Positions 41,599 through 51,702 of a DNA stretch of 64,000 nt are shown here, one piece after another; the stretch's first letter is position 1; each line of letters begins with the position of its first letter. Both the position numbers and the translations under genes were made by a program. The stretch spans positions 2,108,001-2,172,000 of the forward strand of contig CM007991.1 in assembly GCA_002189035.1 (NCBI GenBank). The letters run 5' to 3'. The notes under the pieces were generated by a model, which searched no databases, was not told the origin of the DNA, and saw only the letters and a list, made by a program, of their open reading frames with translations. This DNA is from Utricularia gibba (taxonomy: Eukaryota; Streptophyta; Magnoliopsida; Lamiales; Lentibulariaceae).

Positions 41599-44178
41599 AT
41601 GGCGATCTTCTTCTCTTCACGCCCTTTTTCGAGGGAGAATCTCTGTTTGTTTGTCTTCGTGCTGCTGATGTTTTCCGCCGTCCACCGAATTTCAGCCAGG
41701 GTACTTTTGTTTTTCGTATGGATTTTCTAAAAGTTTGAGAGTGACTGGGAATCTGATGGGCAGGAATCAAATGGATCGATGGGGAGTCTGAGTCGCCGTA
41801 GTAAAGTGAGTACCTTGACTCCGATATCATTTTCTTATGCTGTTTCTGAATACGGGGAGGTGCATTCTTGCTTTTATGATCTAGAGATCTGTGTAGGTTT
41901 CTCTGTAGAATACTAGTTTTAGAATGTTCCGAGACGTTGGCTGTTCGCTAATTCACTCTGATAATCTGAATCAAAGATCCCCCCCCCCCCCCCCCCCGGT
42001 CACTATAAGTGCTGGGTTACTCATGGTTTTCACGTAGATCTCATTCAGTTGGTCTCCGAAGTTGCAAGCTTTCCACTTTACATATGTTGACTTTTGAAAG
42101 TCAGAGGAACCGAATTGCATTAGTCATCCTGTCAAGATCTGGGATTGTTGGAATGTCCATATTGCTGATTTCCAGAAGCTAAGCCTTGCTGTATCTTGCG
42201 TGTTTCAATTGTTTGACACATTAAATTTCTACTGGGTAGTTAGTTTGTGTGGTAGTCATGTGTCTGGGAACGAAGCTAATAGCTCCCGTTTAGCTGGGTA
42301 CATAGGTCCATCTGGAAATAGTTTGAATTCAGTTGACTTTGAATTCCTATATTTTTGGTTCTGCAGCACTTCAGCAGAGTTTTTAGCTGGGTGCAGATAT
42401 TTGTTGACAAAATTAAGGGCGGCATTGCCAAAGATGGAAAAGATGTTGCTTCTGTTAATCTCGGTGTTAATTTAGACTCTGGCCTTGGGATCTTTGACGC
42501 CTTTTTTGCAAGTCTGTCCATGATCATTGTCAGTGAGGTACACGATGGTGCTAAATGAATTTATGCATGAGAATTATCTCTCGCTTTTTTTCTTTTTTTT
42601 TAATGCAAGATTGAAGTTGAATGGCATAAACTCTGGATGTTCACTAATTTTATTTGCTCTGATGCTGGTGTCTTTTATATGGTGTTTGATGCGTTAGATT
42701 GGCGATGAGACTTTTATCATAGCTGCTCTTATGGCCATGCGTCATCCAAAGTCAATTGTATTATCTGGTGCGCTCAGTGCTCTGTTTGTAATGACGGTAA
42801 GTTGAATATTCCAACAGGTCACTTCAATCAAGACATATATAAATTCAGCGTCTTTTTATCTTCATTGTTGTTTAGCTCGGAGCATATTTCTGTTTTTCTT
42901 TTTCTGTCCATGAATTTGCGTTGAAATCCTCAGTGTGACTCGGATTCTGGTTGTCAAAAATTGCACCCAGGTACTTTCAACTGGCCTTGGTAGGATAGTG
43001 CCGAATTTGATATCAAGGAAGCATACGAATAGTGCAGCTACAGGTTTTTGAATTACTTAATCTTTATCAACTAAAAATTCTCTCACTTGCATATAGTAAA
43101 TGGTTATATTTCATGGTTCGCTCTTGCAGTTCTTTATGCATTTTTTGGGCTCCGACTACTTTACATTGCATGGAGATCGGACCCAAAATCTTCACAGAAA
43201 AAAGAGATAGAGGAAGTATGTTTCTTGTCTGCATACTTAGTCATGTGCACATACATTAACTTTGGTTGCTTAGTGTTTCACTTTCAGAAGTGCTCATTAG
43301 TATCTGGACTAGTTTGGATGCCTAGGCGGCGCCTGATCAATTTGCTGGCTGTCTTTTCCAAATCATCATAATTACCGTACTCAGGTCCTGTAAATGATAC
43401 AGGTGGAAGAAAAACTTGAATCCGGGCAAGGCAAATCAGCAATCAGGCGCTTCTTTTCTAGGTTCTGTACCCCAATCTACTTGGAGGTCCGTCTTTCTCA
43501 TTGCTCTGAGAGGCATTGCTATTCTCACTCAAGTTATTTCTCCAAACGTTTCTTTTCTGCAATCCCGCCTAGAGGCTTCTCTTTGTTAACTTCTTGTCTG
43601 CGTACAGTCATTCATCTTGACGTTCTTAGCTGAATGGGGAGATCGAAGCCAGATAGCGACGATTGCTGTAAGGCCTCTACCAATGTTGTCCAGTTTCCAT
43701 TACTGCTAGTACTCAAGATGTTTGGAAACCAAGAATGAGTTGCATGTGGCTGATAGACTTCATGTTATGTAGCTGGCAACGCACAAGAATGCAGTTGGGG
43801 TTGCAGTTGGGGCAGCCATTGGACACTTCATCTGCACATCCATTGCTGTGGTTGGTGGAAGCATGCTGGCATCCAAGATTTCACAGAGAACAGTGGCGAC
43901 CATTGGAGGTCTGCTCTTCCTCGGCTTTTCACTGTCCTCTTACTTCTACCCCCAATGTAAGTTGAGTTCACTTGTAGGAGTAACTCTATGAGGAAAAAAA
44001 AAAAAAGAAAATCATATGCAGCATTTGGGTTATGCTTGACATCTTTTATCTTGCTTCACTCATACGAGTATCATGGATTCTATTGCCTCCACACCTGTTA
44101 ACTGCTGATGCAGTAAACCCTGCTGTAGCATGTCCATTTATGCAAAAGACAAGGACCTATGCAAACTGTTGGATGTAA
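41599..44178 (+). CDS. PML3: GDT1-like (UPF0016) membrane transporter, PML3-type
   Basis: UPF0016/GDT1 proteins move Mn2+ or Ca2+ across Golgi, vacuolar or plastid membranes; this one resembles the Golgi-type PML3. The start MAIFFSSRPFSRENLCLFVF provides a signal-anchor-like hydrophobic N-terminus. The two hallmark ion-binding repeats are present: VSEIGDETFIIAALMAMRHP (about 42530-42760) and FLAEWGDRSQIATIA (about 43625-43670), both fitting E-x-G-D-[KR/E]-[TS]. About six further membrane segments surround them. A charged loop, EVEEKLESGQGKSAIRRFF, lies between the halves. The last recognised residues are SLSSYFYPQ. A GTAAGT donor follows directly; splicing to the acceptor at 44113 gives Leu and 21 more residues ending at 44178, whereas reading through ends at 43990. 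One intron contains a 19-base C run. Confidence 0.86.
41979..41997 (+). repeat. 19-base C homopolymer in an intron
   Basis: An unbroken C run lies in a GDT1-like intron. Runs of this length are rare in plant introns and hard to sequence, so the exact length is doubtful. Confidence 0.75.
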
Positions 44179-44886
44179 AAGAAGGAATTTTCCCTGCACC
44201 AGGATGCCTGCGCTTCCATTATTGGCATTAGTTCCCTCTGGGGAGAAAGCCTCACCCACTTGCAATTCGGTAAATCTGATGGTCACAAGTTGATTATCTT
44301 CTGCTAAAAGACAGTCCCCACCTTCGTTGCATCCAATCTGGTGAATCAGCAGCTTGCCCCCATGCTTCATACTGTTTGCTTCTTCCTCCAAAGACGAGGA
44401 ACACAATGAAGAGAATCGCAATGGTTCCCTGATGGGTTGCATCTGTGAACGAATCATCGCAGCAGCTCAAAAGATCCACCACAAATTAGCAGTATGTACG
44501 CCTTTTTTTCCATTTTTTTCGGAGTGTGGTCGGTAAAAGTGGGTTCCGGGGTAAATTTGCGTAGTCCGAGAAGCCACAAAGGACGGTGAATAAACTTATT
44601 AAATTATGATCTAGGGATTCCGGCCGACTGGTCGACATCTTAAAAAAAATCAGACATTCGTTGGTGAAAAGATTAGTTTTCAATTTCACGAATCCGGAAA
44701 AGGATTGAGCGAGGAAGGAAAGCAACGGCTGCGCAGGTCTGTGAATTTCCTGAAATTCGAATGCTTTCATTTCGATTCTATGCGGTTGATTCGTTCTCCT
44801 AATTCGCGTTTTTTAGGCATACCTTTTGGAAGACGAGTCAGGATTTTGTGGAGAAATTGAGGATTTCTTTGATGTGCGTGTTGTAA
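44179..44886. other. Intergenic region between the GDT1-like and APRL genes
   Basis: About 700 bases. It should hold the GDT1-like 3' UTR and the APRL promoter and 5' UTR. Minus-strand open frames at 44098-44770 show no family I recognise. Confidence 0.4.
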
Positions 44887-46095
44887 ATGAAGGCTTTCCT
44901 ACGAAAATGTTTGTGTATCTTGCTGGGAGTATGTGTTTTCACGGTATCGGGAATACCAGCCGTGTCGTCGGCAACCTCGCCCTCGATTTGCAGCAGTAGA
45001 CTCAACAATTTTCTTCTCGATCTCAGCTCCCAATGCCCCCTTCAAATCCTTTCGCCTCCTTACCAGTTCAGGTACTTTTTTATGTAATTGTTGTTACTCA
45101 TCTGTTTTGGTCGTGGAATTTGTATTCCTGAAGTTCATCTGATTTGTTTTCTTATTGACATATTGGTGGGGGGCGTAGGTGGATGGAGAATCGTTACAGA
45201 AAGCTATTGCCTCTATTGACAAGAATGAGTATATTGCCGTTCTCTTTTATGCTGCTTGGTGTCCATTTTCCAACATCTTGGTTTCGAGGTTTGGGAATCT
45301 TAGCTTCTTGTATCCCCAGATCAAGCATTTGATGGTGGAGCAATCTTCTGCAACACCAAGGTGATTCTTTTTGTTCTTGTTTTTCTCACCCACTCGCTCT
45401 CTACAAGTTGTGGTTTCTTAAGTTGTGGTTTCTTAAGTTTTGTTCAAGGCTCAAAAATTTATCTGAATTCCTGGCAGCATTTTCTCCATCTATGGGGTAC
45501 ACAGTGTCCCTTCACTGTTGATCGTGAACCAGACGACCAAAAGGCGATATGCTGGTGTAAAAGATATGCATTCCCTCGTGAGCTTTTATAAAAGAATTAC
45601 AGGTGACAAATGCTCTCCTTTTCTCCGCTGCACCGCACCCTTTTTGTTTCTGTACGTTGTTCCCTGAATGGTTGTGATCATTCAGGGCTTGATCCCATGG
45701 TTGGAGAGGCATCAATTGATTCCGAGAGTAAACAAGGCATGCAGCATCCGCAGGGAGGAACAACACGCTTGAAGGAAACCTTCTTGAGGGACCCTTACCT
45801 CTTGCTTTCTATAGTGTTCATCACTTTGAGAGCAGTTAACTATTTCTTCCCAGAGAGCGCATCTCGTTTACTGGCACTGTGGGCAACGTGCATTCCTCAC
45901 CTAAATCTGGGGATTTTTGGCGAACCACAGCAGATAGTGGAGCGCCTACTGCATTTGATAGATGTTAAAAGAATTTGGAGAAGGCTGAGACTGCTGAAAA
46001 ATCAGAACTTCCACAAAGGCGCGAGAAACGCCCGTGGTTGGGCATCGTCCCTGGCTTCTGTATCAATGGGGGAGACATCGTCATCCAGAGCCTGA
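44887..46095 (+). CDS. APRL: 5'-adenylylsulfate reductase-like (APRL) thioredoxin-fold protein
   Basis: APRL proteins are plant secretory-pathway thioredoxin-fold proteins that lack the reductase domain of true APR and whose reaction is unknown. Four exons on plus. The start MKAFLRKCLCILLGVCVFTV is a signal peptide. Exon 2 (from 45180) has the fold start IASIDKNEYIAVLFYAAWCP plus FSNILVSRF, with a WCPFS site: a single active-site Cys, as in the family. Exon 3 (about 45478-45601) reads SIFSIYGVHSVPSLLIVNQT, with the cis-Pro of thioredoxins. Exon 4 carries DPYLLLSIVFITLRAVNYFF, a membrane segment, and a basic cytosolic tail ending SMGETSSSRA at 46095. Splice junctions at TP-S and IT-GLDP read cleanly. 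The topology fits an ER-type membrane protein. An AATAAA signal lies about 150 bp after the stop. Confidence 0.9.
45406..45435 (+). repeat. Perfect 15-bp tandem duplication in an APRL intron
   Basis: The unit AGTTGTGGTTTCTTA occurs twice in direct succession inside the APRL intron before the exon at 45478. The copies are identical, so the event is recent or an artefact of slippage. Confidence 0.8.
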
Positions 46096-46247
46096 GACAT
46101 GTAAGTGTAACTCTTTACCCCCTCCTCTGTGTGCAGTTTGCTGTTTGTAACCCTATCTCATTGCAACTGGCTTTCATCCTTCTCCTTTCTCACTTTTCCA
46201 CACCCCTTTGCCCCCTGCTTGTAAAATTTAGTTGTGAAGAACATTTC

Positions 46248-46253
46248 AATAAA
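46248..46253 (+). terminator. Candidate polyadenylation signal of APRL
   Basis: An AATAAA hexamer lies in U-rich sequence about 150 bases after the APRL stop and before the convergent RLP stop at 46339. It fits a plant near-upstream element. Confidence 0.4.
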
Positions 46254-46338
46254 AATGCATGAAAACTAGTTTTTTCTTGTTCTCATAGTTGTGAACACAA
46301 AACTTCACACTATACTTTGTCATCATACATACATGAGG

Positions 46339-48492
46339 TTACAGGCGTCTTCTCTCATCAGCACTGCTGCTGTTTCCATGGCATCTACACATTCTATTGG
46401 AATTGAAAGCCCAGAAAGCCAAAGCTACACCAACAAATCCAACTGAAAATCCCAACAAAAACGCGAAACTGCTCCACATGCTGCTGCTGTGTTCCTCCCC
46501 AGGCGGTGGGGGTGATGGTTGAGCTCTATTGTTGCAGCTCTTCTTCAACACAGGGCCACAAAGCTTTGGATTCCCCAAAAATGAAGAAACAGGGAAGGTT
46601 TCAAACTGAGAGCCGCTTGGAATCTCACCATCTAGATCATTATTCGCTACACTGAACGAAGACAGGAAGTGCAGTCTGGTTAACGACTCTGGTATCTCCC
46701 CTGTGAGATGGTTGCTTGACATATCCAGTCTCTCCAGGTTCACCAAACCTGATAACTGATCTGGAATGCTGCCATTGAAGCTGTTGAAGCTCAAATCCAG
46801 GATATGTAGCAGCTTGAGTGTGCCGATTTCAGGGGGTATTGGTCCACTCAAGTTGTTGTTCCCAACTTTCAGTCCTCGTTTCAGATTGAACAGCGTGTTG
46901 TACTGAAGACTGTCGAATAAGAACGGTAATGCCAAGTAGGTCAGATCGGAGCTGGAGTTATCGGAAGTTAGAGCACGGAGGCGCGAGAGTTCGCGGGGGA
47001 GTTCGCCGGTGAGTTGGTTTTGGGTAAAGTTGAGAACAAAAAGACTCGGCATATCTCCGAGCCACGGCGGAATGGGGCCGGAGACGTTGTTGTAGGAGAG
47101 ATTCAATACTTTGAGCTTCCTCAGATGTGAAATCCAGTATGGGATCTGTCCACTGAGTTTGCAGCCTCCGAGAGTGAGAATCTGAAGAGCTTCAAAGCCG
47201 CTGAGTTGGTAGAGATCATCATCATCAGGCATCTGCTCGTCGCTGAAGCATCTCGACATGAAGAGGACCGCCAGGTTCTTGCAATGGCGGAGGGTTTTCA
47301 AGGCACCCGTCACGTTGGAGAGGTAATTGTTGGATACTGAGAAATGGGCAAGGGGGGCCATCGAAGACATACACGACGGAATCTCGCCGGTGAAGTTGTT
47401 GTACGCTAATCGGACGGCGGTGAGGGATGGGCAGCGGCAGAGGCTATCTGGGATTCCGCCATAAAAGGTGTTGTTACCCAAATCAATGGTGTTGAGTTTC
47501 TGCAGTCTGGAGAAGTCGATATTGGAGACGTCGCCTTGAAACAGGTTGTTCCTCAGAAGCAGAGTTGTGAGATTTGTGCAGTTGAACAAAGATGGCGAAA
47601 GATTCCCGCTGAAATTGTTGTTATGAAGAAGAAGCTGTTGTAAATTGAGAAGCCGGTCAATATCGCCAGGGATTTCACCGCTGAGTCCGTTGTAATGAAG
47701 CTCCAAGACCCTGAGATTGAAGAGATCGGCGATTCGCCGGTCAATTACTCCGGTGAAGTTATTCCCCGGAAACGACAGTACGGTCAGATTTTCCATCTGG
47801 AAGACCTGTTCTGGCAAATTCCCGGCGAGTAAATTAAACCCCACTCTGAAAACCCGCAAACTCGCACACTCGCCGCGGCGAAGAGAAACCTCGCCGCTGA
47901 ATTCGTTCCCGGAGAAATCAAGAACCTCGATACCGGGAAGCCTGAAGCAAATCTGCAAAGGTAGCGGGCCGGAGAAACCATTATTACTGACGTTGAAACT
48001 GGCCAAATTCGACGCACGATTCAGAAACGAAGGATCAAGAGACCCATCAAACAAATTACTCGAAACATCAACAGCTCGAATCGAATAACCAAATCCAGAG
48101 GCAGAGGCTCCGACCGGCCAAAGAGGGCCAACGAACCGGTTGAAGCTCAGGTCAAGAACCCGAAGACGGCGCAAGGAGGAGAAAATCGGAAGGGGTGAAG
48201 GCCCAGAGAGGAGATTGTGGGAAAGGTCGAGGAAAACAAGAAAGGAGAGGTTACCGAGCGAAGGAGAAACATGGCCGGAGAGGCCTTTCCCCTCGAGTGA
48301 CAAATGGGTAACACGGTGACCGGCGGCGCAGGTGACCCCCGGCCAACCGCAGCAATCAGAGGAGGAGTTAAGGGGCACAGCAAGGGAGCTGAAGAAAGGG
48401 AGCAGCGAGCTGCGGTCAACGGCATGGCAGGCGAAGGATACGGGAAGGAGAAGGAGAAAGAGTAGCGTGGAGGTAAAGATTCGAGACAGCAT
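46339..48492 (-). CDS. LRR receptor-like protein, PSY1R/RLP2-type ectodomain without kinase
   Basis: A cell-surface leucine-rich-repeat receptor-like protein that would bind a peptide or damage signal and pass it on through a partner kinase. One uninterrupted exon on minus. From the Met at 48492 the signal peptide reads MLSRIFTSTLLFLLLLPVSF; an in-frame ATG at 48624 would add 44 residues that bury it, so I prefer 48492 (717 residues). The Cys-pair cap DCCGWPGVTCAAGHRV is followed by about 20 LRRs of the plant LxxLxLxxNxLxGxIP type. An island interrupts them (DNSSSDLTYLALPFLFDS, QYNTLFNLKRG), as in PSKR/PSY1R receptors. Then come four more repeats, a second Cys pair (LCGPVLKKSC) and one membrane helix (SSFAFLLGFSVGFVGVALAF). 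The cytosolic tail is about 25 residues, with no kinase domain. RLP2/RLP3-type Arabidopsis proteins share this layout. Confidence 0.92.
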   Translation of the reverse strand: MLSRIFTSTLLFLLLLPVSFACHAVDRSSLLPFFSSLAVPLNSSSDCCGWPGVTCAAGHRVTHLSLEGKGLSGHVSPSLGNLSFLVFLDLSHNLLSGPSPLPIFSSLRRLRVLDLSFNRFVGPLWPVGASASGFGYSIRAVDVSSNLFDGSLDPSFLNRASNLASFNVSNNGFSGPLPLQICFRLPGIEVLDFSGNEFSGEVSLRRGECASLRVFRVGFNLLAGNLPEQVFQMENLTVLSFPGNNFTGVIDRRIADLFNLRVLELHYNGLSGEIPGDIDRLLNLQQLLLHNNNFSGNLSPSLFNCTNLTTLLLRNNLFQGDVSNIDFSRLQKLNTIDLGNNTFYGGIPDSLCRCPSLTAVRLAYNNFTGEIPSCMSSMAPLAHFSVSNNYLSNVTGALKTLRHCKNLAVLFMSRCFSDEQMPDDDDLYQLSGFEALQILTLGGCKLSGQIPYWISHLRKLKVLNLSYNNVSGPIPPWLGDMPSLFVLNFTQNQLTGELPRELSRLRALTSDNSSSDLTYLALPFLFDSLQYNTLFNLKRGLKVGNNNLSGPIPPEIGTLKLLHILDLSFNSFNGSIPDQLSGLVNLERLDMSSNHLTGEIPESLTRLHFLSSFSVANNDLDGEIPSGSQFETFPVSSFLGNPKLCGPVLKKSCNNRAQPSPPPPGEEHSSSMWSSFAFLLGFSVGFVGVALAFWAFNSNRMCRCHGNSSSADERRRL

Positions 48493-49272
48493 GTGGGCGG
48501 CGTGAGCGGCGCTCAGGCTGCGGCAGCCATGTTTCCTTCTAAATACCCAGCCCAGCCGCAGTCTCCACAGTCCCGCCGTTGACATCCCTCCACTCCACTC
48601 CACCATTTCCTTCCGGGGGTCCACCCTCCCTTGTCCTCGCTACCCACTTTCTCCCCTCCGTCAGTAGGGTTCAGTGATTGGGACTGAAGCGTAGTGCAAG
48701 TGGGCGCGGGAAGGAAGACTAACGGTGACTTTCTGTAACGGAAACAGCCCACACCACTGAAATGGCAGCCCGCCCGTCGTCGGTCATGGTCGGCGACAAG
48801 GAAAGCCAAGGCTGACTGGGACAGCCTCCACGGCAAGACAAACAAGGAATTTCCGCGTCCGGCCAGCAGAATTGACCCACCCTCAATTTCCTTTTATTAT
48901 TACTATTATTAGAAATGCGGGCATCCCCACGCGCTTTCCTTCACTTCACACCTTCGAATGCGACGCGACATTTTTAGAATGGTTCTTGACATGCCGTACT
49001 ATAAGATGTCATTCCCAGTTTTTTGTATTTAATTCACATGCCATTAGGTATCTTGGGCCGCGTTAACGGGCCTGTGGATATGGAAAACCACGGCGCGGCC
49101 CATAGCTTTGGTTTTAGGGGTAATAAATGTGGTGTTGACATTTCTCCTCTGGATTATTCTTTTTTTAATAATATTTTTTTATTTATTTATGGGCGTGAAG
49201 GCTTGCGTTTGATTGATTAATTAACCCTGGAAAGAGGAGGAAGGCTCAGAGACGGTTTTGCAGAAGGGAGCT
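48493..49272. other. Divergent promoter region of the RLP and pyruvate kinase genes
   Basis: About 780 bases between divergent starts at 48492 and 49273. It includes the RLP 5' leader, whose open frame extends to 48624, a T-rich block near 49155-49190 and the short pyruvate kinase leader. No other gene is seen. Confidence 0.5.
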
Positions 49273-51041
49273 ATGGAGGAGAATCGTGATGCGTTCACCC
49301 AGCTTCGCCCCAAGACGAAGATCGTCTGCACTCTGGGACCGGCGTCACGGTCTGTTCCCATGGCGGAGAAGCTTCTTCGCGCGGGTATGAACGTCGCCAG
49401 GTTCAATTTTTCCCACGGTTCGCACGAGTACCACCAGGAAACCCTTGATAATCTCCGCCGCGCTATGGAGAATACAGGGATTCTTTGCGCCGTCATGCTT
49501 GACACTAAGGCAATATCTTAATTTTCCTCTATTTGATTTTCGTCGATGGGTGTCGCTTTTTTGGGTTTCTTATTTTCGACCGTCGCCGTGCCTTTGATGT
49601 TTGAACTCAGGGTCCGGAGATTCGAACTGGTTTTCTCAAAGATGGGAAGCCGATTCAGTTGACGCAGGGGAACGAGATCACTATATCCACTGATTACACT
49701 ATCAAGGGAGATGCGAACATGATCTCCATGAGTTACAAGAAGCTACCTCAGGATGCGAAGCCTGGGAGCGTTATTCTGTGTGCTGATGGCACCATCTCTT
49801 TCAAGGTTTTGGAATGCGACAAGCAGAAAGGTTTGGTAAGATGCAGGTGTGAGAACACAGCAGTTCTTGGGGAGAGAAAGAATGTTAATCTTCCAGGGGT
49901 GGTGGTTGATCTCCCTACACTGACTGAAAAGGACAAGGAAGATATCTTGAAGTGGGGGGTTCCTAACAAAATCGATATGATTGCGCTATCATTTGTTCGT
50001 AAAGGTTCAGACTTGGTAGAAGTTCGGAGGGTGCTGGGGAAACATGCCAAGACCATTCTTCTTATGTCAAAGGTTAGTCTCCAAATTCTGGGCATCTTGA
50101 TACCATATTTGGGCTTCAAACAGGAATTGTACTTGTATGTGCTGAAATAGGAATAATTTTTCCAATTGAATCGATACCTGAACTGGGAGAATCACCTGAG
50201 ATGATTTTCATGATTGGTTATGTGACAGGTTGAAAATCAAGAAGGTGTGGCAAATTTCGATGACATTTTAGCCAACTCGGATGCCTTCATGGTTGCTCGA
50301 GGTGATCTGGGAATGGAAATCCCTATCGAGAAGATCTTCTTAGCTCAGAAGGTAATGATATACAAATGTAACATCCAAGGGAAGCCTGTTGTCACTGCAA
50401 CACAGATGCTGGAGTCCATGATCAAGTCCCCCAGGCCAACTCGAGCGGAAGCTACAGATGTTGCAAATGCCGTCCTTGATGGAACAGACTGCGTCATGCT
50501 CAGTGGTGAAACAGCCGCAGGAGCCTATCCCGACCTTGCAGTCCGCACAATGGCAAAGATCTGTATCGAGGCCGAAAGCACCATCGACTATGGCGATGTC
50601 TTCAAGCGCATAATGCTAAACGCACCGGTCCCAATGAGCCCACTGGAAAGTCTAGCCTCATCCGCCGTGCGGACGGCCAACTCCGCCAAGGCTGCTCTGA
50701 TCCTAGTCCTCACAAGGGGTGGAAGCACTGCCAAGCTGTTGGCTAAGTACAGACCCGGGCTTCCCATACTGTCGGTGGTGGTGCCGGAAATCAAGTCCGA
50801 TTCATTCGACTGGACCTGCAGCGACGAGTCCCCCGCCAGGCACAGCCTCATCTTCAGGGGGCTCATCCCCGTCCTCTGCGCCGGCTCCACGAGAGCTTCC
50901 CACGAGGAGTCGACAGAAGAAGCTCTGGACTTTGCTCTTCAGCACGCCAAGGCAAAGGGCCTCTGCAAGGCGGGCGATGCCGTGGTGGCCATTCACAGGA
51001 TCGGCACTGCATCCATCATCAAGATCGTGACTGTCAAGTGA
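49273..51041 (+). CDS. PK: Pyruvate kinase, cytosolic isozyme
   Basis: Converts phosphoenolpyruvate and ADP to pyruvate and ATP, the last step of glycolysis. Exons 49273-49509, 49611-50072 and 50229-51041 are all in phase 0 and give 503 residues, near the usual 510 for the plant cytosolic enzyme. The start MEENRDAFTQLRPKTKIVCT has no transit peptide. Landmarks are TLGPASRS, NFSHGSHEYH (the K+ site region), VMLDTKGPEIRTG, the signature segment SFVRKGSDL, the Mg2+-binding MVARGDLGMEIP, and NAVLDGTDCVMLSGETAAGA. The C-terminal domain ends GTASIIKIVTVK. Plant cytosolic enzymes lack the fructose-1,6-bisphosphate activation seen in animal and yeast forms. Intron 1 has an AAG/GCAATA donor: the DTK-GPEIRT junction forces a GC-AG intron. 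The 3' UTR has a fourfold GGCT repeat at 51051-51068. Confidence 0.96.
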
Positions 51042-51416
51042 AAGCGATTTGCTGGCTGGCTGGCTGGCATCAATCAGCAGCAAAACTGTCGTCTTTATCC
51101 CCGTCTTAGTTCAGACCTTCCACTTGACACCTGTCCTCTTTGACTTTCTACCACTCGAAATAATTAGTTATTGAACTTGCGGCAAGTAGGATTTCTATTC
51201 GTGCCGCTGATGAAGATTCGCAGGCCTTACTTTTTTGCTCACTGATCGACATTCTATGTATTAAAATTGGACGGTGGATTGAATTGTTCATTTTTACATG
51301 AACACGAATCATCTGTTGTACGCATGTTTGTCTGAAAAACATTACTAAAAAGGTTATATCAATACAAAAAAATTACTAAATACAGTTTGAATGCATCAGT
51401 ATAGCATGGAGTTGAT

Positions 51417-51455
<39 letters not shown>

Positions 51456-51702
51456 TTTATGTGAGTAGAGCAGAGCATAATTATAAAAATGGTAATTAAT
51501 TTGATATTTGTAAGAAAAGAAGGAAGAAAAAAAACACATCTGTCTGTCATCCAATGGGCATGAAATTCGGCATGAAACATGGAGAGAACCATCGGAGAAG
51601 GAGAGGCGCTTCCCGCTATAAGATGGCACTCAACGCGCACGTCATATACGCACCCCCCCGACAGGAGGAGCTCCTTCTTCTTTATTTTTGTTCTGGGGAA
51701 AA
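51042..51702. other. Intergenic region between the pyruvate kinase and SKU5-similar genes
   Basis: About 660 bases. The left part is the pyruvate kinase 3' UTR. The middle contains a TA microsatellite plus T run (listed separately). The right part is the SKU5-similar promoter and leader. No gene is recognised. Confidence 0.5.
51419..51458. repeat. TA microsatellite followed by a T run
   Basis: About 14 TA units (51420-51447) run into about 12 T. It is a simple repeat in the spacer, likely to be polymorphic in length. Confidence 0.85.

Noticed and set aside
51419-51458. TA run as a transposon target or telomere-like element
   Set aside because: It is a plain dinucleotide repeat followed by T, with no terminal inverted repeats around it.
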